A stretch of 64,000 nucleotides of DNA from CAZIPN01 sp964541225 (lineage in GTDB: Bacteria; Actinomycetota; Coriobacteriia; Anaerosomatales; JAAXUF01): the NCBI GenBank assembly GCA_964541225.1, contig CAZIPN010000003.1:1-64000 (forward strand), written 5' to 3'. The notes beneath the pieces are model-generated. The model searched no databases. It had not been told where the DNA came from and saw only the letters and a program-made list of their open reading frames with translations. Shown here one piece after another: positions 49,095 to 58,630 of the stretch (the stretch's first letter is position 1; the number at the start of each line of letters is the position of its first letter). A program made the position numbers and the translations under genes.

Positions 49095-51710
49095 TTATCC
49101 GACGCCGAGAGTCCGCCGGGCGGCATCGAGTGCGGTGTCTATCTGTGAAGCATCCTCGCCGCCGCCTTGGGCCATGGCCGGCTTGCCGCCGCCTCTGCCG
49201 CCGAGAAGCGGGGCGATCGTGCGCACGACAGCGCCAGCATCGAAGCCCGCTTTGACGGCCGTATCCGAGCCGGCGGCAACGAAGATAGGCTTGCCGGACT
49301 CGGAGTCTGATGTCACGAGTACCGCTGCGTCGATGCCGCGCGCACGCAACACGTCCCAGAGACCGCGAAGTCCCTGAGGCCGCGCCTGTGGTGAGCGCGC
49401 AACCGCGAGACGGTAGCCATTGTCTATCGCCTCGCCCAGGATTCGCTCCACCTCATCTTCGTCGACAGAATCCTGTGCCCGGCCCGCGCCTGCCTCAAGT
49501 TGCTTGAGGCGTTGTGCGGTGTGCACGGCTCGCTCCGACACATCGAATCGCGGCACCCGCAGGGCGTCGGCAGCCCCAAGCAACTCGGCTTCTTCGCGAA
49601 GCGTGTAGTCATAGGCATCGAAACTGGTGACGGCCTCGATGCGTCGCAGATTCGCACCAACCGAACTCTCGGCAGTTATCTTGAGCAGGCCGATCTCGCT
49701 CGTGCGCCCAACGTGCGTGCCACCGCACAGCTCCTTGGAGAAATTGCCGATTTCTAGCACTCGTACGAACTCGCCGTACTTCTCGCCGAAGAGTGCGGTG
49801 ACGCCAGACTCTTTCGCGGTGGCGATCGAGGTCTCGTACGCGCGAACGGGGTGGTTCTGGAAGATCTTCGCGTTCACAAGCCGCTCCACCTTGCCGAGCT
49901 GCTCGTGAGTCATGGCCTCGAAGTGCGTGAAGTCGAAGCGCAGACGATCGGGGCCGACGAAGGAACCGGCCTGCTTCGCGTGCCCGCCGACGATGATGCG
50001 CAGCGCCCAGTGCAGAAGGTGCGTGGCGGTGTGGTTGCGGCGAATGCGCTCGCGCCGCTCCACATCGATGACGGCACGCACGGTCTCGCCCGTCGCAATC
50101 GAGCCAGTCTCAAGACGTCCGACATGCGTGACGATGCCCTCTGCGATCTTGCTGCTCTCGACGATGAAGCGGCCGTTGGGTGCGTCGATCACACCCGTGT
50201 CACCGATCTGTCCGCCATGCTCGCCGTAAAACGGCGTCACATCCAACACGATCTCAGCGGTATCGCCCACGGCGAGCTCTTCTGCGGCCAAGCCTTCCCG
50301 CAGAATCGCAAGCACCGTTGCGTCGGCCTCATCGTGATCGTAGCCGACGAAGCGCGTGGAGCCGTGCTCTTTGGCGAGCTGCGATATCACGCCGCCGTAC
50401 GTGCTCCACGACTCGTCCTTGACCGCAGCTCGGGCGCGCTCGCGTTGCGCCTCCATCTCGGCAGTGAACGTGTCGACGTCGACCGACACACCCTGCTCGG
50501 CGGCAATCTCGGCGGTGAGTTCGAACGGGAAGCCATACGTGTCATGCAACGTGAAAGCCGTGCTGCCGTTGAGCATTCCGCCTGCCGAGAGTTCGGCGAG
50601 TTCGGCCTCGAGGAAGCCGATGCCCTGACGCAACGTGGCACCGAAGCGCTCTTCCTCGCTGCTCACGATGGACTCGATGAGCTGCTGGTGCTCCACGATC
50701 TCGGGATACGCGCTACCCATGAGCTCGATCACACGCGACACCAGCGTCACGAGGAATGGGTCTTCCACGCCGAGAAGTCGTCCGTGGCGCACAGCTCGGC
50801 GCAGGAGGCGGCGCAACACGTAGCCGCGGCCTTCGTTGCTCGGCAGCACGCCGTCGGCGATCAGGAACGTCACGGCCCGCGCATGGTCCGCAAGGATGCG
50901 CAGCGACGTCGAGCTCTTCTCATCGGCACCGTACTCGGTGTTGGTGATGCGACCGGCCAGCCTCATCAAGTCGCTCAAGATGTCGGTCTCGAAGTTCGAG
51001 TGCACACCCTGCAGGATCGCAGCGATGCGCTCCAGGCCCATGCCGGTGTCGATGTTTTGCTTGGGCAGCGGTGTGAGCGTGCCGTCGTCGGCGCGGTCGT
51101 ACTGCATGAAAACGAGGTTCCAGTACTCAAGGTACCGATCGCAGTCGCAACCGGGCGCGCAGTCGGGAGAACCGCAGCCAACTTCCGGTCCCTGATCGTA
51201 GTAGAGCTCGGAGCACGGTCCACACGGACCGGTGGGTCCCGCCGACCAGAAGTTGTCTTTCGCGCCCATGCGCACGATTCGCTCGGCGGGAACACCGACC
51301 TCATTGGCCCAGATAGCCTCGGCCTCGTCGTCGTCCTCATAGATCGTGATCCAGATGCGCTCGGGATCAAGCTTGAGCACCTGGGTCGAGTACTCCCACG
51401 CCCATGCGGCCGCCTCGGACTTGAAGTAGTCCCCGAAGCTGAAGTTGCCGAGCATCTCGAAGAAGCTGTGGTGACGCCCGGTGGTCCCGATGATGTCGAT
51501 GTCGGTCGTGCGCACGCACTTCTGCACGCTGGTCGCGCGCGTAAACCCGAGATTCTTCACGCCGAGGAAGACTGGCTTGAACTGCACCATGCCAGCGGTT
51601 GTGAGCAGCAGCGAAGGGTCGTCGGGAATCAGCGACGACGACGGCAGACGCCGAGAGCCCTTACTCTCGAAGAAGGCTAGGAAGCTCTCACGAATCTCGG
51701 CGGAGTTCAC
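49095..51710 (-). CDS. alaS: Alanyl-tRNA synthetase
   Basis: 871 residues, usual length. Class II catalytic core opens EIRESFLAFFESKGSRRLPS; editing domain with HTATHLLHWAL and zinc ligand CGGTH; C-terminal DHH-associated domain ending GGGRGGGKPAMAQGGG. A Cys-rich insert CGSPDCAPGCDCDRYLEYWN occurs in the catalytic domain, also seen in some other bacterial AlaRS. Followed 5 nt later by ruvX. Confidence 0.97.
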   Translation of the reverse strand: MNSAEIRESFLAFFESKGSRRLPSSSLIPDDPSLLLTTAGMVQFKPVFLGVKNLGFTRATSVQKCVRTTDIDIIGTTGRHHSFFEMLGNFSFGDYFKSEAAAWAWEYSTQVLKLDPERIWITIYEDDDEAEAIWANEVGVPAERIVRMGAKDNFWSAGPTGPCGPCSELYYDQGPEVGCGSPDCAPGCDCDRYLEYWNLVFMQYDRADDGTLTPLPKQNIDTGMGLERIAAILQGVHSNFETDILSDLMRLAGRITNTEYGADEKSSTSLRILADHARAVTFLIADGVLPSNEGRGYVLRRLLRRAVRHGRLLGVEDPFLVTLVSRVIELMGSAYPEIVEHQQLIESIVSSEEERFGATLRQGIGFLEAELAELSAGGMLNGSTAFTLHDTYGFPFELTAEIAAEQGVSVDVDTFTAEMEAQRERARAAVKDESWSTYGGVISQLAKEHGSTRFVGYDHDEADATVLAILREGLAAEELAVGDTAEIVLDVTPFYGEHGGQIGDTGVIDAPNGRFIVESSKIAEGIVTHVGRLETGSIATGETVRAVIDVERRERIRRNHTATHLLHWALRIIVGGHAKQAGSFVGPDRLRFDFTHFEAMTHEQLGKVERLVNAKIFQNHPVRAYETSIATAKESGVTALFGEKYGEFVRVLEIGNFSKELCGGTHVGRTSEIGLLKITAESSVGANLRRIEAVTSFDAYDYTLREEAELLGAADALRVPRFDVSERAVHTAQRLKQLEAGAGRAQDSVDEDEVERILGEAIDNGYRLAVARSPQARPQGLRGLWDVLRARGIDAAVLVTSDSESGKPIFVAAGSDTAVKAGFDAGAVVRTIAPLLGGRGGGKPAMAQGGGEDASQIDTALDAARRTLGVG

Positions 51711-51719
51711 GTTGTGCTC

Positions 51720-52910
51720 CTATTCGGCAGTCGTATTCGACTCGGACGAGATCGCCTCGCTGTCTGCGCCGACCGCCCCCGAGACACGATGCTTCCCATG
51801 GCGGAACAGCGCACCGTCCGTGCTGCCAAGCTGACGGTCTGTTCGTCGCTCATAGTAATAGACGAACAGTCCCTTGCCGGTGGCAGCAACCGGAATCGCG
51901 AACAGAAGGCCCGGTATGCCGAACAGCGTGCCCCCGACGAGCAGGGAGAATATCACGAGCGTCGGATGCAGGTCGACCTGGGACGACATCACTCTCGGCA
52001 CAACAACGAAGTCAGTGATGTTCTGCGCCACCACGACGCACAGAATCGCTGCCACAGCGGTCCACGGTCCAACGAACATTCCGAGAAGTGCAGCGATGAG
52101 TCCCGTCGTGACCGGACCGACATAGGGTGCGAAGTTGAAGAAGAACGCGATGAGCCAAAACACGAGCGCGTATCGCACGTGCAAGACCGCGAGTCCGGTG
52201 GTGGAGATCGTTGCGGTCGTCAGTGACGCGATCGTCTGCCCGCGCAGGTACCCGCCGACAACGTGCGTGACCGTCTTTAAGAGATGCTCAGTGTCCGCCT
52301 CATGAACGGGACCCGCGAGAACGACAAGTTCGTTTCGCATCTTCGGCATGTCTTTGAGCACCCAGAAAGCGATGACAACTGAGAGGAAGAGGTCCAGAAG
52401 CCCCGTCGCGATACGTCCCCCGGTGTTGATCGCCAGGTGCGCCAGTCCGTCACCCAACGTGACCACGAACTGCCCGAGCTGAAGCGAGGCGTTCTTGACC
52501 GCGGTAGCAAGCCATGCGGGCAGCACCATGGCCGAATAGCTGGTCTCGAGCGCCGTCTCGGCCTGCTGGACCCGCAGAAGGTAGTCTGGCGCGGCGCGCA
52601 CAAGCGATGCCACTTGCCTGCCAATTGCAGGCCCAAGCAATGTAAGCACGCCTCCGATGACGGCAAGCGCGACGACGATACACAACGACGCTGCTGTCCC
52701 GCGCTTCATGCCGCGCTTCTCAAGCGATGCCACCGGCGCGTTGAGGAGGAACACGATGATGAAGGCCATGATGAAGGGCACGAGCGCCGGGGCTATCCGC
52801 CCGAGCCCCCACAGCGCGGTGGCAACCAGAATCAGTGTCCCGACACTCGCCCACACGATCACGGCGGTAGTCCGCCACCGAACGAAACGCTCTTCGGGCG
52901 TCATCGCCAT
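51720..52910 (-). CDS. AI-2E family (UPF0118) transporter-like membrane protein
   Basis: 396 residues with about eight membrane helices and the family motifs LVPFIMAFIIVFLLN and VGPVTTGLIAALLG. Members include TqsA/PerM-like exporters and Na+/H+ antiporters; substrate not predictable. C-terminal tail of about 50 residues is polar. Lies between the sigma-factor gene and alaS, gaps of 7-9 nt. Confidence 0.88.
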   Translation of the reverse strand: MAMTPEERFVRWRTTAVIVWASVGTLILVATALWGLGRIAPALVPFIMAFIIVFLLNAPVASLEKRGMKRGTAASLCIVVALAVIGGVLTLLGPAIGRQVASLVRAAPDYLLRVQQAETALETSYSAMVLPAWLATAVKNASLQLGQFVVTLGDGLAHLAINTGGRIATGLLDLFLSVVIAFWVLKDMPKMRNELVVLAGPVHEADTEHLLKTVTHVVGGYLRGQTIASLTTATISTTGLAVLHVRYALVFWLIAFFFNFAPYVGPVTTGLIAALLGMFVGPWTAVAAILCVVVAQNITDFVVVPRVMSSQVDLHPTLVIFSLLVGGTLFGIPGLLFAIPVAATGKGLFVYYYERRTDRQLGSTDGALFRHGKHRVSGAVGADSEAISSESNTTAE

Positions 52911-52917
52911 CAGAGCT

Positions 52918-53703
52918 CTACTCCCTCACGATGTTCTCGCGCAACACCCGCAATGTCCGACGCAGCAGCCTCGACACCTGCATCTGCGAGATGTCGAGCT
53001 GGTTGGCGATCTCGGTCTGCGTCAGCCCCTCGAAGAACCGAAGGTAGAGCACTCGCTGCTCTTGCGGCGACAGTTTCGAGACGGCGGCCGACAGCGTGGC
53101 CCGATCCTCGACAACAGCCATGAGCGCATCGTCCTTGCCGACATACTCAAGAATCGAAAACGAGTCGCTGCCGTCACTGCTCCGATCGGTCTCAAGCGAC
53201 ACGAAGTTGTACGCCTCGCTTGTCTCCATCGCTTCGAGAACCTCTTCTGAGGTTACGCCGAGGTACTCGCCGATCTCAGCGATGGTCGGCGATCGCTGGA
53301 GTCTCTGCGTGAGAGCATCGACCGCCTGGTTGACCTTGAATGACAGCTCTTGCAGTCGCCTGGGCACCTTGATGGCCCAGCCTTTGTCGCGGAAGTACCG
53401 CTTGAGCTCGCCAACGATCGTGGGAGTGGCGTATGTCGTGAACTCCACTTGGCGATCAATGTCGAAGCGATCGATGGCCTTGATGAGGCCAATCGTGCCC
53501 ACTTGCACGAGGTCGTCCACGGGTTCGCCTCGGTTACGAAAACGACTCGCAAGGTACTTCACGAGATTCAGATACATTGTGACGAGCTCATCGCGAGCGC
53601 TCTCGTCGCCCTCGAGGCGATAGCGCCTGAACAGCTCTCTCGTGTAAGCCTTGTCCCAGGTCAGCTTGCGCGTCTGTTTATGGGCACTATTCCTGATTGC
53701 CAT
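52918..53703 (-). CDS. SigB/SigF-family sigma factor
   Basis: 261 residues. Region 2 has DDLVQVGTIGLIKAIDRFD and FTTYATPTIVGELKRYFRDK (2.3-2.4), region 3 WAIKVPRRLQELSFKVN, region 4 LSPQEQRVLYLRFFEGLTQ and the helix-turn-helix TEIANQLDISQMQVSRL. ATG at 53703 lies inside the 3' end of the anti-sigma gene (17-nt overlap), indicating coupled synthesis. Group 3 stress or development type. It likely controls genes outside this window. Confidence 0.93.
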   Translation of the reverse strand: MAIRNSAHKQTRKLTWDKAYTRELFRRYRLEGDESARDELVTMYLNLVKYLASRFRNRGEPVDDLVQVGTIGLIKAIDRFDIDRQVEFTTYATPTIVGELKRYFRDKGWAIKVPRRLQELSFKVNQAVDALTQRLQRSPTIAEIGEYLGVTSEEVLEAMETSEAYNFVSLETDRSSDGSDSFSILEYVGKDDALMAVVEDRATLSAAVSKLSPQEQRVLYLRFFEGLTQTEIANQLDISQMQVSRLLRRTLRVLRENIVRE

Positions 53704-54088
53704 CGCCAGCCCCGACGCGCTTGATAAGGCGCAGGTGCGCGCCCGACTCATCATTCGCGAACTCGTAAAAATCACACACGGACTCAAGGATGAAGGTCGC
53801 GTACGCCGCGCGGCGCTCCGCCTCCTCATCCGAACTGAGATCCTGCTCGCCCACAGGAACGACGATCACGACCTCCTTGTCAGTGAGCGTGAAATCGAAG
53901 CAGACCTGAGCATCGTCGGAAAGCGTGTCCACGGCATAGACAAACGCCTCTTCAGCAGCCATGCGGATGTCATCGACTTCGTCATACGTCATGCCCATGC
54001 GACTCACCAACGCGGCCGCTGTCATGCGAACCGTCTTCGCAAACTCTCCTCGTGCGGGAACGCAGAGTGTGATTCGGTCTGATGCCAT
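53687..54088 (-). CDS. RsbW-like anti-sigma factor with degenerate kinase motifs
   Basis: 133 residues of the GHKL fold of RsbW/SpoIIAB. The N box reads EEAFVYAVD, with Tyr where the Mg-binding Asn of active kinases is found, and no DxGxG box can be seen (PVGEQDLSS instead). The C-terminal half keeps family spacing (YATFILESVCDFYEF). It precedes its presumed target sigma gene with an overlap. It may hold the sigma factor without phosphorylating an anti-anti-sigma factor; none is present here. Confidence 0.82.
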   Translation of the reverse strand: MASDRITLCVPARGEFAKTVRMTAAALVSRMGMTYDEVDDIRMAAEEAFVYAVDTLSDDAQVCFDFTLTDKEVVIVVPVGEQDLSSDEEAERRAAYATFILESVCDFYEFANDESGAHLRLIKRVGAGDGNQE

Positions 54089-54107
54089 GGCCTTGTCGAG
54101 CTCCTCC

Positions 54108-54557
54108 TTAGGTCGACGACGTCTCGTCGGCGTCGTCTTGAGCGGGTGCAGTATCCGTCGGCACCACTGACGGCGATTCCGATTCCTCGGCATCAGGAGC
54201 GGTCGACTCGGCCTGCCGACGCTTCCACGCGCGTCGAACCCGATCGGCAATATCGGTCACAATCTCGGCTGGCGCGTTGGCCACCCCTTGCACGGTGCGT
54301 GTCGTGCTCTCAACCCGGTCTGTGATCTCCTCGATCCTGGAGACGATCGCATCTGCTCTCAGCAGCTCGGCGTTCACGGCATCAATGGTGACGTCGGCCT
54401 TCTCCAGCAAGGGCACGACTTGAGCGTCCAGATGCTGCGCAAGCGTCTTGAGCGAGCGTGACGCTCTGGCAGCTTCCACGGCAGCCCACACGCCTGCGAT
54501 GCATAGAACACTTGCCACAATGAGAAGCACGGTGAGCAGGATGCCGCTCGTATCCAC
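54108..54557 (-). CDS. DUF948-type membrane protein
   Basis: 149 residues: one N-terminal membrane helix (about 6-28), a coiled coil (about 33-95) and a Ser/Pro/Glu tail. This is the layout of DUF948 (YtxG-like) general stress proteins. Of the two GTG codons, 54557 has GGAGG at proper spacing, 54563 does not. Neighbour of the stress sigma factor operon and perhaps its target. Confidence 0.78.
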   Translation of the reverse strand: MDTSGILLTVLLIVASVLCIAGVWAAVEAARASRSLKTLAQHLDAQVVPLLEKADVTIDAVNAELLRADAIVSRIEEITDRVESTTRTVQGVANAPAEIVTDIADRVRRAWKRRQAESTAPDAEESESPSVVPTDTAPAQDDADETSST

Positions 54558-54633
54558 GCACACCTCCAGCGCCAGTCGGGGACCAGGTCAGTGTAGCAGA
54601 GCAGAGCCGTCCCAAAGCCCCAAATGGCGCAGC

Positions 54634-55998
54634 CTACGAGGCTGATGGCTCACCACTCGAGGCTTCGTCCGAATCGCTCTCATCACTCCCCGACCGCCGA
54701 CGGCGCAACGCGTCCAATATCCCCTGGCGATCGGCCTCCCAGCCCCTCGGCGACGAGCGGAAGAACGCTCCAGCCTCAAGACCCTGCGGCAAGTAGCGCT
54801 GTTCCACGAACGCGTCGTCATCGCTGTGAGGATAGTGGTATGGGCCGTAGGCGTCACTACCCGGCCGATGGCGATCCCTGAGATGGCTCGGCACCACGCC
54901 TGCCGGACCATCGCGCACCTCAGCAAGCGCCGCGTCGATTGCCGACACGGCCGCATTGCTCTTCGGGGCAAGCGCCATGTAGATCGCGGCCTGCGCGAGG
55001 TTGATTCGGCATTCCGGCCAGCCGATCGACTCGGCGGCTTTGAATGCGGCGTGTGCCACGAGCAGCGCCTGCGGATCGGCGTTGCCAATGTCCTCGGACG
55101 CCAGAATGAGAATGCGTCTCGCAATGAACTTGGGATCCTCGCCGCCGTGAACCATGCGGGCGAGCCAGTAGACCGCGGCATCGGGGTCGCTACCTCGCAT
55201 CGACTTGATGAACGCCGAGACGACATCGTAGTGGACGTCACCCCGCTTGTCGTACGGCAGCATGCGATCAGGTGTGGCGCGCTGAACCGCATCGTGCGTG
55301 ATGAGACCCGGCTCCCCTTCCGCCTGCACGAAAGCAGCCGCGAGTTCAAGCGTGGTCAGCGCAACTCGCGCATCCCCACCGGCCGAAACCACGATCGCTT
55401 CCTCGGCATCCGGCGCGACTTTTATGGCCCCACCGAAGCCGCGCTCATCGATGAGAGCTCTCTGCACGATGATGCGAACGTCCTCGTCGCTCAGGGGCTG
55501 CAGCTCAACGACGCGGGAGCGGCTGATCAGAGGCGAGTTCACTTCGAAATAGGGGTTCTCAGTGGTCGCGCCGACAAGCACGACCGTGCGATCTTCCACA
55601 GCGTGCAGAAGGGCATCTTGCTGCGACTTGCTGAACCGATGTATCTCATCCACGAACAGGATCGTTCGTTGACCCGAGTACCCGAGTCTCTCACCGGCAG
55701 CATCGATCACCTTGCGCAAGTCAGCGACCCCGCTGCTCACAGCCGAGACCTCTTCGAAGTACGCCTTCGTTGCGGCGGCAACGATTCGCGCAAGAGACGT
55801 CTTGCCCGTGCCCGCCGGCCCGTACAGGATCACCGAAGAAAGGGCGTCAGCTTCAATCGCCGAGCGCAGCCAGGTTCCTTGGCCAACCGCCGCACCCTGG
55901 CCGACAAACTCGTCGAGCGATCTGGGACGCATGCGAACAGCGAGCGGCGCGAATCGATCCCGAGCCTGCTTGGCGCTATCGTCAAAGAGTGATGGCAC
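54634..55998 (-). CDS. rarA: Replication-associated recombination protein RarA (MgsA)
   Basis: AAA+ ATPase acting at stalled forks. 454 residues: RMRPRSLDEFVGQ, Walker A YGPAGTGKTSLARIVA, Walker B LFVDEIHRF, sensor 1 ATTENPYFEVN, arginine finger SRSRVVEL, then the C-terminal tetramer domain with YHYPHSDDDAFVEQRYLP. Shares a GAGGG ribosome site; 15 nt after the lipoprotein gene. Confidence 0.95.
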   Translation of the reverse strand: MPSLFDDSAKQARDRFAPLAVRMRPRSLDEFVGQGAAVGQGTWLRSAIEADALSSVILYGPAGTGKTSLARIVAAATKAYFEEVSAVSSGVADLRKVIDAAGERLGYSGQRTILFVDEIHRFSKSQQDALLHAVEDRTVVLVGATTENPYFEVNSPLISRSRVVELQPLSDEDVRIIVQRALIDERGFGGAIKVAPDAEEAIVVSAGGDARVALTTLELAAAFVQAEGEPGLITHDAVQRATPDRMLPYDKRGDVHYDVVSAFIKSMRGSDPDAAVYWLARMVHGGEDPKFIARRILILASEDIGNADPQALLVAHAAFKAAESIGWPECRINLAQAAIYMALAPKSNAAVSAIDAALAEVRDGPAGVVPSHLRDRHRPGSDAYGPYHYPHSDDDAFVEQRYLPQGLEAGAFFRSSPRGWEADRQGILDALRRRRSGSDESDSDEASSGEPSAS

Positions 55999-56013
55999 CG
56001 GCCCTCGCGCCGA

Positions 56014-56607
56014 CTAGCGCGCAGCCCTTTGAACCTCGCGCTCAAGAAACGCGTAGTCAATCAGGCCGTGGTGCTTGTAGATGATGTATCCCTGGCCATC
56101 AGTGAGCACGATGAACGGAGTGAACGTGACCCGTATCGCCGGGTCGCGGGCAAGCTCCACTGCGGCAACCGCCGAGGCGTTCTTCGCGAACTCGGGACTG
56201 ATCGACACGCTACCGTCTGCGTTCACTGTTGCGTACTTGCCGATGTCGTAGGACGCCAGATCCACCAGTCCGCGATTCTCGGCGCGAACCGCGTCAATGA
56301 CGATGCGCACTTCTTTGCTCGTCTGCTGTGTGGAGTCGTAGAAGTAGATCAGCGTCGGCTGCTTGTCGACAGTTACCTTCTGCTTCAGGTCAGCAGGAAT
56401 GGCGCTCCCTGTTGGAAATGGCGTGAAGGTCGAGCTCTCGTTCACCGAGCGATCATCGATGGCAGGCAGCGACGTAGAACCCGATCCGCTGGACGGAGCT
56501 GCCGAGGTGCTGCCGGTGGTCGTGCTGGTCGTTGCGGATCCGCCCCCGCACCCACCCAACGACAGCGCGAAAACGAGTGCGATTCCTGCTACGACGAGTC
56601 TGCGCAT
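56014..56607 (-). CDS. Thioredoxin-like lipoprotein, unknown
   Basis: 197 residues. Lipobox LGGC at residues about 17-20 after a hydrophobic signal, a Ser/Thr linker (about 21-50), then a domain with QPTLIYFYDSTQQTSKEVR and FTPFIVLTDGQGYIIYKHHG. It resembles the thioredoxin fold, but the CxxC is replaced (DSTQQTS), so it should not catalyse disulfide exchange. ATG at 56607 lies about 25 nt after the 3' end of the 6S RNA, so it may be co-transcribed with it. Confidence 0.78.
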   Translation of the reverse strand: MRRLVVAGIALVFALSLGGCGGGSATTSTTTGSTSAAPSSGSGSTSLPAIDDRSVNESSTFTPFPTGSAIPADLKQKVTVDKQPTLIYFYDSTQQTSKEVRIVIDAVRAENRGLVDLASYDIGKYATVNADGSVSISPEFAKNASAVAAVELARDPAIRVTFTPFIVLTDGQGYIIYKHHGLIDYAFLEREVQRAAR

Positions 56608-56631
56608 GCTGCTTCCTCCACTGCTACGATG

Positions 56632-56806
56632 TGCGCTCCGCCTTGTCGTCACTCGGCATGGTGAACCCGCCTCAGCAGGTGGGTGCCCTCACGTCGGCTT
56701 CGAGCTTCCCTTTGACAGGGATACCTTTCCGCCTGGCAGATCTGGAGCTCCCGTTTAAGAAGTGTTGGTTCGACCGTTAGCGCCGAGTAACGACAAGGCG
56801 AAGCAT
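56632..56806 (-). ncRNA. ssrS: 6S RNA
   Basis: The minus-strand transcript from about 56806 to 56632 (175 nt) folds into the 6S rod. The ends pair over 22 bp without a mismatch apart from two G-U pairs (56803-56782 with 56657-56636). A 3' bubble-side hairpin ACCC-ACCT-GCTG-AGG-CGGGT and a terminal stem (GAGCT with AGCTC) follow the 6S plan. It starts 55 nt after aspS; in B. subtilis 6S-1 (bsrA) also lies next to aspS. 6S RNA binds the housekeeping RNA polymerase and mimics an open promoter. No ORF spans this gap. No U-run follows the 3' end. Confidence 0.85.
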
Positions 56807-56812
56807 GTCTAG

Positions 56813-56841
56813 AGTGTAACTCCGCTCACGAGCAGCGCCAA
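56813..56841 (-). promoter_or_regulatory. Promoter of 6S RNA
   Basis: Minus strand TTGGCG (56841-56836), 17-nt spacer, TACACT (56818-56813); start expected near 56806, at the base of the closing stem. It lies directly after the aspS stop. The best -35/-10 pair in the window. Confidence 0.75.
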
Positions 56842-56860
56842 TACACTTTCGCCATGCCAC

Positions 56861-58630
56861 TCAATCGACGCGAACGTGCGCGTCCTTTAGTTGTCGCCCA
56901 GATACCGAGTCCGGGGCACCCGTCATTGGGTCGCCGCCTGACGACGTCTTGGGAAACGCAATCACGTCGCGAATGGAGCCAGCGCCCGCCAGCAGCATGA
57001 CGAGACGATCGAGACCCAAAGCGATCCCGCCATGCGGAGGAGCTCCAAACGACAGCGCCTCGAGCAGGAAGCCGAACTTCTCGCGCGCCTCCTCCTCACC
57101 CATGCCCATCAGGCGAAACACCCGCATCTGAAGCTCCGGCGTCGGGATACGCAGCGTTCCTCCACCGATCTCATAGCCGTTCATCACGAGGTCGTAGCTG
57201 TAGCCACGTGCACTACCCGGCGCGGACTCGAGCGCGTCGACGTCCTCGGCGTAGGGCAGCATGAAGGGGTTGTGACTGGCGTCCCAGCGCTCGCTCTCCT
57301 CGTCCCACTTGAAGAGCGGGAAGCCGAGTACCCACAGGGTATCGAAGCCCGTGCGCTCGATGCCGAGTTCGTCGGCAAGTGTGAGCCGCAGCACACCAAG
57401 CACTTCGTTGGCGACCTCGCGTTTGTCGGCGACCATGCAGACGAGGTCACCCGGTTCGACGCTCGCTGCCTCGCGCAGCGCGGTCATCTCGGCGTCGGTG
57501 AAGAACTTCGCGACGGGGCTCTTGATCTCGCCGTCGCCCGTGAACGCCACCCACGCCAGGCCTTTGGCGCCAGCATCGATTGCTGCCTGATTGAGCGCAT
57601 CAATCCGCCCGCGACTCCAGTCGCCCGCTCCCTTGGCGTTGATCGCCTTGACGGCGCCTCCGCTGGACAAGGCCCCGGCGAACACCTTGAACTCGCTTGC
57701 CGAGAACACCGCCGAGACATCCACGAGCTCAAGACCAAAGCGCGTGTCTGGCCGATCGCTGCCAAAGCGCTCCATGGCCTCGTGATAGCTGATTCGCGGA
57801 AGCGGAACCTGCAGATCGTGACCCGCCTGCGCCATGACCTCGCGCATGACGTCTTCCATCATCGCGAGCACATCGTCCTGGTCGACGAAGGACATCTCGA
57901 TGTCGACCTGCGTGAACTCGGGCTGGCGGTCGGCACGCAGATCCTCGTCGCGAAAGCAGCGCGCGATCTGGTAGTAGCGCTCAACACCGGCGACCATCAG
58001 CAACTGCTTGAAGAGCTGCGGCGACTGAGGCAGCGCGTAGAACTTCCCGGCGTTGAGGCGGCTCGGCACGATGAAGTCACGCGCGCCTTCCGGTGTGGAC
58101 TTCGTGAGGATGGGCGTCTCAACTTCGAGAAAGCCCCGGTGCTCGAGCGACTTGCGAAACCGCTGTGTGACGCTGTCGCGCAGCACCAGCGCCGAGAGGA
58201 CCTCGGGGCGCCGGATGTCGAGATAGCGCCAGCGAAGGCGCGTGAGCTCGTCGGTGTCGATCCCGGCTTCGATCTCAAACGGCGGCGTCTCGGCTCGGTT
58301 CAGTACTTCGGCGGCGCTCACCACGATCTCAACCTCGCCGGTGGCCATGTTCGGATTGGCCGTGCCCTCGGGACGACGCCGCACGATCCCGACGAACTTG
58401 ACCACCCACTCGGGGCGAATCGTCTCGGCAATCGCGAACGCTGCCTGCGCGGACTCCGGATCGAACGTGGATTGCACCACGCCAGTCCGATCGCGCACGT
58501 CAACGAAGATGAGTCCTCCGTGATCGCGACGCTTCGACACCCAGCCCGCGATCGTGACCTCCTGGCCGATGTCGTCGGCAGTCAGAGAACCGCACGTGTG
58601 AGATCGCATCGAGTAGCGGGCGTCGAGCAT
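56861..58630 (-). CDS. aspS: Aspartyl-tRNA synthetase
   Basis: 589 residues, bacterial-type. N-terminal OB-fold anticodon domain (VTIAGWVSKRRDHGGLIFVD), class II core with FRDEDLRADRQPEF (motif 2) and GLDRLVMLLAG (motif 3), and the bacterial GAD insertion. Downstream of hisS, the usual pairing. Confidence 0.97.
   Translation of the reverse strand: MLDARYSMRSHTCGSLTADDIGQEVTIAGWVSKRRDHGGLIFVDVRDRTGVVQSTFDPESAQAAFAIAETIRPEWVVKFVGIVRRRPEGTANPNMATGEVEIVVSAAEVLNRAETPPFEIEAGIDTDELTRLRWRYLDIRRPEVLSALVLRDSVTQRFRKSLEHRGFLEVETPILTKSTPEGARDFIVPSRLNAGKFYALPQSPQLFKQLLMVAGVERYYQIARCFRDEDLRADRQPEFTQVDIEMSFVDQDDVLAMMEDVMREVMAQAGHDLQVPLPRISYHEAMERFGSDRPDTRFGLELVDVSAVFSASEFKVFAGALSSGGAVKAINAKGAGDWSRGRIDALNQAAIDAGAKGLAWVAFTGDGEIKSPVAKFFTDAEMTALREAASVEPGDLVCMVADKREVANEVLGVLRLTLADELGIERTGFDTLWVLGFPLFKWDEESERWDASHNPFMLPYAEDVDALESAPGSARGYSYDLVMNGYEIGGGTLRIPTPELQMRVFRLMGMGEEEAREKFGFLLEALSFGAPPHGGIALGLDRLVMLLAGAGSIRDVIAFPKTSSGGDPMTGAPDSVSGRQLKDAHVRVD

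Noticed and set aside
49851..51680. A 609-residue plus-strand open frame
   Set aside because: It lies wholly inside alaS on the other strand, with a His/Arg/Val-rich shadow composition.
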